A stretch of 64,000 nucleotides of DNA from positions 6,187,072-6,251,071 of the forward strand of contig CM026566.1 in the NCBI GenBank assembly GCA_015143295.1. Direction: 5' to 3'. Both the position numbers and the translations under genes were made by a program. Of the stretch, positions 10,143 through 20,202 are shown piece after piece. The notes beneath the pieces are model-generated. The model made no database searches. It was given only the letters and a program-made list of their open reading frames with translations, and had not been told where the DNA came from. Positions within the stretch are counted from its first letter, which is position 1, and each line of letters starts with the position of its first letter. The stretch comes from Tetracentron sinense (lineage: Eukaryota; Streptophyta; Magnoliopsida; Trochodendrales; Trochodendraceae).

Positions 10143-11563
10143 GGAGTGGGGGGTTTGGCAGACCCCTACCTGTTTATTAATTAAATAAAAATGGGGGGAC
10201 ATAAAACCTTACCCCTACAAAGACACAGCCAGGGGGGGACATAAAACCTTACCCCTGGGAAGACACTACAAGGGGAGGACATAAAACCAAAACCCCTAAA
10301 ATAAACACAAAGGGCCGGGGGAATTAAAAACCCCCAGCCTTACACAGAATCACAAAGAAACATAACTAGAAAAGCACATTAAGATCTTTTGATATTTCCT
10401 ATCCCCAATTTATCAAGGAAAATAAGAGATTGGAGCCGAGGAGGGCACTCCTGTCTAGAAAGAAAAATACCATTAAGATGAGTATCACATCCATAATTGG
10501 CTAAAAAATCAGCCTCCTGATTAGCTTCCCTGTATATGTGATGAATATTAGAAACTATTCTGAGAACTTTATGTGTTTGTTTATTCCAATACTGAGCAGT
10601 CCATGAGTGAGTAGAATTTCCATTCCATGCTTCAACCAGAGTTTTAGAGTTAGATTCGATATCAATCTGCGAATACCCTCTAGATTGACAAAGCAAGATA
10701 CCATCAAGTAAGGCTCTAGATTCAGCCACATAACTGGAACAATGATCATAGAAAAGCAAAGAAACAAGCTAGGATATCTCCATTATGGTTTCGAATGATA
10801 CCCCCTCCTCCTGCTAGACCTGGATTACTTCTTGAAGCCCCATCCACATTAAGTTTAATTCTTCCGATTGTAGGATGAATCCACTTGACAATAGAAATTA
10901 GCTCTCTTTGTTTTTGAGGAGGAGTACCAATATCTAATATAGAGAAATCCAATCTCTTCTTTCTTGGAATGCTTCCCATAGCCATCATTCCAAGCTTAAT
11001 ATGGGCAATAAGACTATCAGAAGATTTCTTGGCTCTTTTGAATCTGCGAGAACACCTTTCTTTCCAAACTTCCCATATGATAAGAAGAGGAAGCAATATG
11101 TAGAGCTCATTCTGAATTCGGTCATAAGCTCGAAACCACCACATCAAAAAACATTGAATAGTATCACTGGAATGAATGATGATAGAACAATAACTTGCAA
11201 AATACCTCCATATACTAGCTGCAATATTACTATGAAAAAGAAGATGAGTTAAGTTTTCAATGTGGCCATTGGTGCAACAAGAATAACAACTAACAAAAGG
11301 AATACTAGCAGATTGAATCTTGTTATCAGTAGAAACTGCACCATACATTACCTTCCATCCAAAGATTTAGATTTTCTTTGGAACAATGAAATTCTAGATA
11401 TACTTACTCCATTCTTTCTAAGGGTAAGGATTTTTGATATTCTCCCAAGCAGACTTGATCGAAAACTTACCATTAGAATTGAGACTCCATATGAAAACAT
11501 CCTCAGACTCAGAACGGAAAAATCCAGCTTTTCTAATAGCTATCTAAAGATGATCAGGCAAAA
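10143..11563 (-). mobile_element. LINE 2, minus strand, ORF2 C-terminal part
   Basis: Same family as the LINE at 665-1924, shown by the C-rich 3' UTR repeats (10190-10290), the GGGTCTGCCAAACCCC 3' end (inverted here) and the matching protein. Its 3' end meets an AT run instead of poly(A). At the other side it stops at the terminus of LTR C (11564), so element C probably inserted into it and the rest of the LINE lies beyond the gap or is lost. Confidence 0.8.
10379..11523 (-). pseudogene. LINE ORF2 C-terminus: zf-RVT and RNase H
   Basis: Reading on the minus strand, the upstream part gives DVFIWSLNSNGKFSIKSAWE, typical of the stretch before zf-RVT. Next comes CYSCCTNGHIENLTHLLFHS, then RNase H with KLNVDGASRSNPG, AESRALLDGI, DIESNSK and IYREANQEADFLAN. 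A frameshift near 10750 splits RNase H into two overlapping frames, and stops occur upstream of 11348. The protein resembles the copy at 689-1663. Not functional. Confidence 0.82.
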
Positions 11564-11841
11564 TGTCACGCCCCAAAATACCCCCTAGGAGTTAAGGGAT
11601 ACTTTAGAGGTGACTACGTGTACCTGTCAAACCATCCTGTAATGCAAGAGGCTAAACATAATATAATTCAATGAAAATCAGAGCGCGGAAACTAAACACA
11701 AGTGCGGAAGCATAAGCCAACTTTTCTTTTCTTCTATAACTCCAAATAGTATTCCAAGTTAACATATACCAAATACAATCAAGGTAAAGGTGGACATGCC
11801 CACCTATCAAAATACAAAAGGAACTCTCTAATCCTCTCCTC

Positions 11842-11973
11842 TCAACAGTAGTCGAGGTATGGCCACGCATCCAAGTCCCCATCCTCCTGAGACTGCCATG
11901 GGATAGGTGGCTCCCTCTCCTCTACATACTCCTCCTCGACCCAAGGCTCGGGGTCGAGGACATCCATAGTACC
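11842..11973 (-). CDS. Conserved acidic LTR mini-ORF (LTR C)
   Basis: Unknown function. Encodes PEPWVEEEYVEEREPPIP and ends WPYLDYC with TGA. An ATG (ATGGAT) occurs at the third codon after the acceptor-like GTCGGCAG, but other families lack it. Homologous ORFs lie in at least six other LTRs of this window. Confidence 0.42.
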   Translation of the reverse strand, partial: GTMDVLDPEPWVEEEYVEEREPPIPWQSQEDGDLDAWPYLDYC

Positions 11974-12260
11974 TGCCGACATAAAAGTACGGCTGAGCAT
12001 GGAATACTCAGCGAGTACAAACTACTAGCTAACCATAACAATAGCGAAAGCATAACAACAGTGAGCAATACAAGATATTAATTTAAAGCAATAGTGAAAA
12101 CATAAGATACATAGCCATATCTTGACATGCGTGTATGAATGCAAAAACCTCGGTAAAACTCATGTCTCGGAAACCCTTTTCGTGTCTCGGTCAAATCATG
12201 TATGTGTATCGTGTCTTGTCTTGTATTTCATGTCTTGATTTGTTCTTGACTTGTATACTT

Positions 12261-12670
12261 GTGAGCCAGAGGCTAGCACCCTTCCTTGGGCTACCAACCT
12301 CCTTGTCATGTTCTTGTTCCGTTTCTCTTGTGAGCCAGAGGCTAGCACCCTTCCTTGGGCTACCAACCTCCTTGTCATGTTCTTGATTCATTTCTCTTGT
12401 GAGCCAGAGGCTAGCACCCTTCCTTGGGCTACCAACCTCCTTGTCATGTTCTTGATTCATTTCTCTTGTGAGCCAGAGGCTAGCACCCTTCCTTGGGCTA
12501 CCAACCTCCTTGTCATGTTCTTGTTCCGTTTCTCTTGTGAGCCAGAGGCTAGCACCCTTCCTTGGGCTACCAACCTCCTTGTCATGTTCTCGATTCATTT
12601 CTCTTGTGAGCCAGAGGCTAGCACCCTTCCTAGGGCTACCAACCTCCTTGTCATGTTCTTGATTCATTTC
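12261..12670 (-). repeat. 69-bp minisatellite, six copies (LTR C)
   Basis: Units start at 12261, 12330, 12399, 12468, 12537 and 12606. Each contains GAGCCAGAGGCTAGCACCC and TTGGGCTACC, which can pair partly as a stem. Because 69 is divisible by 3, long open frames appear on both strands without being genes. Confidence 0.95.
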
Positions 12671-13629
12671 ATATACAAATACAATCTTGGAAAAACCCGG
12701 TTTCATGCATGCATGCGTGCTTGTGTGCTTGTCAATAGTGGTAATCATGATGACATACTTGAATGGGCGGATCACATGACTATGGCATTTCAATCCTTAA
12801 CATAGTGGTATGAAAATTTAGGCAACATATAGCACATTTGAGCAATTTATCATTTCTAAGAACATTTACACAATTTCTATTTCCATTTTCTTCATTAAGT
12901 CCATTTATCCCTTGTTTAGTCATTTTATCAAACACATAGCATGCAAGGTTCCTTAATGGTTCATCTTCTTCTTTTTAGTGCCTACTTTCCATCCAAAAAT
13001 CAAGGTATGTTCATTATTGGTAAAGTACCCATCCACCATTTCCATCACACACATCACCCAACATACACCTCGGCATCCAATCGCCACATCAACCCCCCCC
13101 ACACACATCCATACCTTTTTCTTATCTTATTTAGGTTCATTGGAGATGATACATTTCATATGAGAGGCAAACATAATAGCATAAATCACATTTCATAAGG
13201 AAAACCTAGATTTATTGCTAGGGTAAGTTAGTAGGGTGTACTAACCTTGAATCAAGGCTTGATCCTTGGTAGGGGCCTTGATTGAAGCTCCAACTTGAAA
13301 GATGAAGCCTTTGCTTGAAAGAAGCTTGAGTTGGGGAAGAAACCCCTTTCAAAAACGTGCTTGGGTTGCTGCCCTAGCTTGGAGAATGGTTCACACACGA
13401 GCTTGAGCCTCGATTTGGAAGCAACTTGAGTTGGGGTGAGCTATGGTTCTTAAACCCCCTTTGATTTCCTTCTCAAAACCAAACCCTAGGTTAGAGCTTT
13501 CTCCTCTTCTCTCTCTATCTCTCAAAATGTCTAAGGGTTGTGAATGAGGCTCAAAGGGTCGAGCAAACCCTTATGGGTAAGGGTTTAACACCCAAAAGAC
13601 GAAAATGCCCTTACTGAAATTTCTGCAAA

Positions 13630-13825
13630 ACGCGAAGACCGAGCGATCGGTGGTTATGACCGATCGATCGGTTGCCTACCGAGCGATCGGTGTTTATGAC
13701 CACTCGACCGGTCAAAAACTCACTCTCTGGAAAATTTCCCCATACAAAATTTCTGACCGCGCGATAGCTACCGATCGATCGGTTATGAACCGATCGATCG
13801 CTGATTGAACCGAGCGATCGGTTCT
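13630..13825 (-). repeat. GATCGATCGG palindrome array in U3 of LTR C
   Basis: At least seven words of the type CCGAGCGATCGG or CCGATCGATCGG, spaced by 15-35 bp, between the conserved U3 block and the leader. Confidence 0.8.
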
Positions 13826-14035
13826 CTATATGTCTGGACTGTTTTGACCATATCTTTTGACTCTCTCGTCGGATTTCGACGATTCAACTTGCGTTGGGTT
13901 CGTCTTTCGAAAACCCACATTTCTGACGTTTCGGAATTTCCGATTTCTCCCTTATTTATTAATTAGACTAAAAAAAACGGCCAATTAGCTACGAAGGTGG
14001 TATTCATTAAAGATGAAAAAGTCTGGGGTGCTACA

Positions 14036-14051
14036 TTCTCCCCCCCTTACA
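14036..14051 (-). other. Polypurine tract of element C
   Basis: On the minus strand the sequence reads GTAAGGGGGGGAGAA directly before the 3' LTR start TGTAGCACCCC. It is the expected second-strand primer of an LTR retrotransposon. Confidence 0.8.
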
Positions 14052-14146
14052 AAAATTTCGTCCTCGAAATTTGGACAATACGTGCTTTACAATTTAAACA
14101 ACTTAGCATAACAATTTGAAACAAAATTACAAGTCATACATAAAAA

Positions 14147-17100
14147 TCATTCAAACAACTCGGGGTGCTTCGCCTTGACTTCGGCCTCACTTTCCCATGT
14201 AGCCTCTTCTCGAGCGTGATGTTGCCATTGCACGAGAACTAGCGGAATAGTCTTGTTGCGAAGTACTTGGTCTCTTCGATCCAAAATATGAACCGGCTTC
14301 TCAACCAAAGTGAGATCCTCTCGAATCTCAACCGGATCAAGCTCGATGACGTGAGAAGGATCCGGGATGTACTTCCGAAGCTGGGAGATATGAAACACGT
14401 TGTGGACCGCCGCCATGTAAGCGGGCAAAGCAACACGGTAAGCCACCTCGCCAACTCGAGTAATGATCTCGAACGGACCCACATATCTCGGGCTAAGCTT
14501 GCCTCTCTTCCCGAATCGCATAACACCTTTGGTCGGTGAAATCCTTACAAACACAAAATCACCGACTCGGAATTCAAGATCCCTCCTTCGGTTGTCGGCA
14601 TAGCTTTTCTGTCTATCTTGTGCGGTCTTCAACCTCTCCCGGATAAGCTTGACCCTATCCGCGGTTTGTTCAATTAACTCGGGGCCCAAAATCTTTCTTT
14701 CTCCCACTTCATCCCAATACAACGGGGATCTACAACTTCTTCCGTACAAAGCCTCGAAAGGCGCCATTGTATGCTTTCTTGATAACTATTGTTGTAAGCG
14801 AATTCCACCAAAGGTAGGTGATCTTCCCAACTTCCCTTGAAGTCTAGCATACATGCTCGGAGCATATCTTCAATAACCTGATCACCCTCTCGGTTTGCCC
14901 GTCGGTCTGTGGGTGGGAAAGCTGTGCTAAAGTCTAATCGGGGAGCCCATTGCACCTTGAAAACTTTTCCAAAACCTGGATGTGAATCTTGGGTCTCTAT
15001 CCGACCACAATACTCACTGGCACCCGTGTAATCGGACTATTTCCTTGATGTATAGCTCCGCTAACTGATTGGAGTTGAATGTAGTCCGGTACGGTAAGAA
15101 ATGAGCGGACTTCGTGAGTCTATCAACAACTACCCATATAGCATCGGTCTTCCTAACCGTCTTCGGCAACCCCACGATAAAGTCATAGAGATATGTTCCC
15201 ATTTCCACTCGGGAATAGGGAGGGACTGCAAAAGACCCGCTGGTCTCAAATGCTCTGCTTTCACCTGTTGGCATACCACAACACCGTGCCACATCTCCGC
15301 AACCTCCCTCTTCATGTTTCGCCACCAAAAGTGACTCTTGAGGTTCCGGTACATCTTTGTCCCCCCGGGATGCACTGTATACTTAGACCGGTGAGCTTCG
15401 TCCATAATCTCTCTCCGAAGGTCTGCATTGGCTGGGACACAAGCCTTCCCTTGAATGTAATAGCACCTCGGCTAGTGAGAGAGAAGTCCGTACTACCCTT
15501 GGCCACTTCCCTATCCGGAAAACCAACAAGTCAGTGTCCGTGGCTTGATACTCCTGGATCAAGTCTATAAGGTACGGCCGAACTGTAACATTTGCCCAAA
15601 ACCGGACTGCGGACAGAATCGTTCACACTGATGTCTAGATTTGACCAAATCGTCTAACAGTCTCCATTCCCGCACAACATGTGAGCCAACAACCCCGATG
15701 GTTTCCTACTCAGAGCGTCTGCCACCACATTTGCTTTTCCCGGGTGATATTGGATAGTGCACTCGTAGTCCTTTAAGAACTCCATCCAACGCCGTTGTCG
15801 TAAGTTTAACTCTTTTTGGGAAAAGAGATACTTGAGGCTCTTGTGGTCCGTGTACACATAGAACTCCACCCCCGGCCAGATAATGTCGCCAAATTTTAAG
15901 TGCAAACACGACCGCGCAAGCTCCAGTCGTGAGTGGGGGTAGTTCTTTTATGCTCTTCAACTGCCTTGACGCATAGGCAATGACCCTTGCTTGGTTGCAT
16001 TAGGACACACCCCGAGTCCAACATGCGAGGCATCGCTGTACACCTCATACCCAAAAGGTCCAGATGGCACAGTAAGGACAGGGTGTGGTGAGGCGTTTCT
16101 TCAACTCTTGGAAACTTACTTCACATCGGTCACTCCAACTGAACTTTGCATTTTTCCTTGTCAAGTAGGTGAGAGGTGCAGCCAAACTGGAAATCCCTCC
16201 ACCAATCTCGGGTAGTAGCCTGCCAATACGAGGAACACTACGTATCTCCGTGACGCTCTTGGGCCGTCTCCCAACTCATGACTGCCTCAACCTTGGCTGG
16301 ATCTACAGAAATGCCCTCGGCCGACACCACATGTCCAAGAAATGCGACCTTCTCTAACCAGAACTCGCACTTACTCAATTTGGCATATAGCCTATGCTCT
16401 ATCAAATCTCTAGAGCGAGGCGGAGGTTCGTGCGGATTTCCGTTCGAATACACCAAAAGTCATCAATGAATACAATCACGCATCGATCCAAGAAGACGGC
16501 AACACCGGTTCATAAATCCATGAATGCCGCCGTGGTGCATCGTCAGCCCAAAAGGCTGACAAAAGGAACCGTAATGCCCAGACCTGAGTCCTAAAGAGTC
16601 TTCGGAACATCTTCCGCATGGACTCCGTAATTTGATGATGACAACGATCTAAGATCAATTTTGGAGAAGAATCTCGCTCCCTTCAGTTGGTCAAACAAAA
16701 GTCATCGCTCCTTGAGAAAGGGATAACGATTCTTGATAGTCTACCTGTTCGAACTGACGGTAGTCTATAAACATCTCATCGACCCGTCTTTCTTCTTTAC
16801 AAAAGGACGAGACCCCACGGTGACACACTTGGTTGGATTTGAAACCAAAGTTGTTGTAACTACTCAATTTGCGTCTTCAAATCTTCACAAGCTCTATCGG
16901 GCATTCTATATGGGGCTTCTCGAAATTGGACGAGCGGGGCCCGGAGAGTTAAGCTCTTACCGCGAACTCAATCTCCTTGATTAGGCAGGTAACCCGGGGA
17001 ATTCATCCGGAAACAAGTCCAAGAAATCGCTCACGACCTGGAATGGCGAGGAGGAGGAGTTTTGTGCTTCTAGGTTTGTTTACATCAAGGCTGCGGGAGG

Positions 17101-17482
17101 AATGTCCCTCCTATTTAATCCTAGGAAGTGAAAGGCTTTACCCCTTCAGGCTTGAAATCACCATCTTTTCAAAACAGCAACATTGCCCGGATGGCTATGA
17201 CAACCAATCCATACAAAGATGACGTCAAAGTCTAAATCTTGGAAACCAGGGACGATAAGGCGGCTAAAAATCATTCTCCCCCCACGGAACCACACTCCCG
17301 GAATACCTTGTCCGTTTAAAAAAACGATTGCCGAGGGGAGTTGAAATGAGGTTCAACTCCCGCTCTCACAGGAGTAGCCGCAGCGAAAAGCCTTTGCGAA
17401 ATTAGTGAACGCACCACAAAGGAGTGAGGTGGAATCATTTGTCTATCAACACGCGAGCGAGACATTCGTCACTAATAAGCGA
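14147..17482 (-). pseudogene. Element C pol: protease, RT, RNase H, integrase, chromodomain
   Basis: On the minus strand the order is protease (about 17.48-17.1 kb), RT (16.9-16.2), RNase H (16.0-15.7), integrase (15.5-14.4) and a chromodomain-like end (LDRRDQVLRNKTIPLVLVQW, QHHAREEATWE). The last 206 codons (14147-14767) are open. Upstream, frameshifts come every 50-250 bp: near 14766, in the STAFPPTD stretch near 14.9 kb, and repeatedly through RT, where [17 protein letters not shown] survives. Domain content places it in the Tekay/Del chromoviruses. The indel load rises towards the N gap, so some breaks may be sequencing errors. Confidence 0.85.
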
Positions 17483-17616
17483 CTGTGCGATTAAGTAAGA
17501 ATATCAGTGATTTAAATAGTTAACAAGCTATCAGAAATAGGGTAAACTTAGTATAATAACGCATACCAGGCCACAGAAAGTTTTATACAACTTAAACTCA
17601 AAATGCTCTAGCGTAC
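17483..17616 (-). other. Putative gag-protease intron, element C
   Basis: 134 bp between the gag end and the protease start. The 3' side reads CGCACAG before TCGCTTATTAGTGACG. The donor side reads GTGCAAGTACGC, one G short of the GTGCAAGGTACGC form in A and D, which fits the many single-base losses in this stretch. Position and length match the intervals in A, B and D. Confidence 0.5.
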
Positions 17617-18371
17617 TTGCACGACATCGTCGGTATCGCACGTGGTCTCTCTCCTGTAGAGCAAAAACAATCGAACCATGAGTGGAAATGGGCGAGAGTG
17701 AGGGAGACTGTGGGGACCTCGAAGCTAGGGAGAATAGATAGGATGAGATGTGCCGAATCGTGGGGCATGCATCCACCGGAAGAATTGAAGATGGTATTTA
17801 GACGCGGGGCAATCCGAATAATGTGGCCCTGGGCTAGCCCATGAGTAAAAGAGCCCATACTTGTCTAGCCTTCCGACATTCACCTGCTGGCTGCATTCCT
17901 TCCACAAAGGGTGCAGACACTAAGGGGGAATAAAGTGGGCAGGAAGTATATAACCGTAGCCTGAGTCACTGCGGGGCGATGAGCAACGAGGTAATGACGG
18001 GAGGAAAAATGCCGTGGAACGACCAAAGGCGGTGGCCTGTGGTGCCGAGTACATTCCTCTTGATGAGCCGGCGCCCTGCGAAATGGATAGACAGAGTCCT
18101 AGCTCTCTTCTCCTGAAATATAGACTGTCCTCTCGATTCTTCTCTCCGTCAAAGAAACACTCGTGAGGAATTAGACCTGCCAAAACAAACGACAATTGTC
18201 AACCAAATTCTGCAATATGTCTCATGTGGAAAACAATGAGGACAAACCACTCTCGATCTTATCCGGAGCCATCATAGCCCGGTTAAGCTCAGTGTGGAGC
18301 AAATCGAGGGCTAGCTCTGAGAACTGGACCCGTAAAGCCGAACTCGAATATTACTTGCTCCAAGGTCATAA
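17617..18371 (-). pseudogene. Element C gag, heavily disrupted, cut by gap
   Basis: Only nucleotide-level matches to the gag of elements A and D remain: the CGATGTCGTGCAAG end near 17620, and at 18240-18371 a stretch matching D around 52430-52560 (for example TTGCTCCAAGGTCATAA). No usable reading frame is left. The assembly gap begins inside gag. Confidence 0.5.
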
Positions 18372-18471
18372 NNNNNNNNNNNNNNNNNNNNNNNNNNNNN
18401 NNNNNNNNNNNNNNNNNNNNNNNNNNNNNNNNNNNNNNNNNNNNNNNNNNNNNNNNNNNNNNNNNNNNNNN
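18372..18471. other. Assembly gap, 100 N
   Basis: Exactly 100 N, the usual placeholder for a gap of unknown size. The left side is inside gag of element C and the right side inside the 3' LTR of element A, so the 5' end of C and the start of the A LTR (roughly 1 kb) are missing. Confidence 0.95.
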
Positions 18472-19337
18472 TCTTGAAAATTCATTCTTATGATAAAAAA
18501 ACCACGGTCGTTTATACTTCTCGTGCTTAGAGTACTTGTTGAGCATTATAACATCTCTGTGGGAAGCTTTTAACTAATAACATGTTCATGCAAGGCATAT
18601 GCTCATGATAGCATACTTGAATACCTAAAACTCCTATGGTCCTTCAAGGTATTAAGCTCATCACATACTTAGACAATTCTATAATGTAACCATGTCCTTC
18701 ATTGCATCCCATCATAACCATCATGGCTCTAAGCCTAATTCATCAATCACCCTTAAAATCAGGTTCCTTGGAGGATATTAACACTAACATGTTGCACGTA
18801 TGTCAATTCACCATTTTATTGTAAAACCCCCAAATCTTAATCCTTATTTGCTTATTTGAACATAATCAAGTTCGCCCAAATCCCTTGTTTGTCATTGCAT
18901 CATAGTTCCTTAAAATTTATGGTTCATTTAAAGGTATTACAATTTCTTACAAGTTAGCCAAATTCATCCTTGTTATTGAAAAACCCCAATTGGTAAACCC
19001 TATTTTTGATTGTTTATCATGATCTAGTTCACCCAATTTTCCACACTTCCTATTTGTATCATAAGATTAAAATCACCTAAGAATCATCTTTGTATGATAT
19101 AATAAGGTTAGATAGTAGTTTACGAACTCTTAGAATCATTTTTCTAGGTTGAAGGAACCCCGTGAGAAAAACCTCACTTGATTGGAATGATCCAAGCTTA
19201 TTTGGAGAAGATCAAACCCTTGTTGAAGCTTTTCTTGATTCCAAATCAAACCCTATTTGGAATCCTCAAGATCCTCTCCTTCTCTTTCTAGGAACTCTCC
19301 TTGGTTTAGGGTAAACCAAAAACCCTCCTAAAGTCTT

Positions 19338-19347
19338 CTATTTATAG
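19338..19347 (-). promoter_or_regulatory. TATA box, LTR A (3')
   Basis: CTATAAATAG on the minus strand, about 50 bp downstream (in the LTR sense) of the palindrome array. Identical in the 5' LTR (27129-27138) and in solo LTR H (39277-39286). Confidence 0.75.
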
Positions 19348-19397
19348 TGTAAGGGGTGAAAAACCCCTAAAAAATCGCATCCAAGAAAGTAAAATCG

Positions 19398-19585
19398 CGT
19401 ATCTACAATCGTTCGTAGCGATTTACGATCGATCGTAGCCTTCTACGATCGATCGTAGATTCCTACGATCAATCGTAGTTTCACCCGAGAGTTTCCAGCA
19501 TTTCTGGGGATTTACGATCGATCGTAGCAACTCTACGATCGTTCGTAGCTCCGCTATGATCGTTCGTAGGGTCCCTACGAGCGAT
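19398..19585 (-). repeat. TACGATCGATCGTA palindrome array, LTR A (3')
   Basis: About eight copies of CTACGATCGATCGTAG and CTACGATCGTTCGTAG forms, 15-35 bp apart, between the conserved U3 block and the TATA box. Confidence 0.85.
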
Positions 19586-20123
19586 CACAACTTTTGCAGA
19601 AAGCTTCAGCATTTTTGCATTTTCATATCTCGGCCGTAACGTTTGACTCGCTTGTCCGATTTTGATGATTCAACTTGTGTTGGATTCCTCTTTCGAAGGA
19701 GAACAACTTTCATGTTTTTCACAACTTCCAATTCTTCCTTTTTCTTGGACCATTTTATACCTAAACCTGACTGATCCGAAATTGGGTTTCGTTAGTCCAG
19801 ATTTTAAACCGACCCGACTTCAGAAATCGGTCTTTTGACCTAACACCAACTTAAAAACAAGACAAGTGATCAACATAAACCCTGAAGAGGGTTCAATTAC
19901 CTTTCCAAAAATCCAAGAATCGCTTGATTCCGACGAGCGGTGTGAACGCTAGGGCTATTTAGAGTCGAGGGTATGCCAAGGCATAACCCTTGTCAATACT
20001 CAAGAGTATTCTATACTCTTGCCTATTTCATTCCAAACACCCATACACCATAAATACATTCTTAAATGATTTAGTATATGATATCATTCGTCGTACATGG
20101 CCATCAAGATCCGGGGTTCTACA

Positions 20124-20138
20124 TCCTCCCCCCCTTAC
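20124..20138 (-). other. Polypurine tract of element A
   Basis: The minus strand reads GTAAGGGGGGGAGGA immediately before TGTAGAACCCCGG, the start of the 3' LTR. Confidence 0.85.
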
Positions 20139-20202
20139 AGAAATTTCGTCCTCGAAATTGGAACGATACATAGAGATTATAAAGAACAAAATTACATAAA
20201 CA

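Larger units (their letters stand above)
11564..14035 (-). mobile_element. 3' LTR of element C (Tekay-like gypsy)
   Basis: 2472 bp, termini TGTCACGCCCC and GGGGTGCTACA, followed at 14036 by the inverted polypurine tract, so the element runs on the minus strand. It contains six copies of a 69-bp minisatellite (12261-12670), a donor-like CAAGGTTAGTAC near 13245, GATCGATCGG palindromes (13630-13825), the conserved U3 block (about 13848-13908) and the acidic mini-ORF. The 5' LTR is not present; it would lie in or beyond the N gap. Confidence 0.9.
18472..20123 (-). mobile_element. 3' LTR of element A, partial
   Basis: Matches the 5' LTR (26243 onwards) closely and ends GATCCGGGGTTCTACA at 20123, followed by the polypurine tract. 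The first third is lost in the gap. It contains the palindrome array (19398-19585), a TATA box (19338-19347) and the conserved U3 block (about 19624-19690). Confidence 0.92.

Noticed and set aside
12191..12805. Open frames of 184-200 codons on both strands with repeated peptide units
   Set aside because: They arise because the minisatellite unit is 69 bp (23 codons) without stops; both strands and several frames are open, which is not a coding signal.
13630..13825. GATCGATCGG words as bacterial-type operators or methylation sites
   Set aside because: They belong to a plant LTR array with family-specific variants; no prokaryotic genes are present.
15193..15570. Plus-strand frame of 125 codons
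   Set aside because: Antisense shadow of integrase of element C; the same occurs at 20794-21288, 22644-23194 and 24278-24745 opposite element A.
18196..18546. Frames crossing the N run
   Set aside because: The gap has no sequence; the flanks belong to two different elements.
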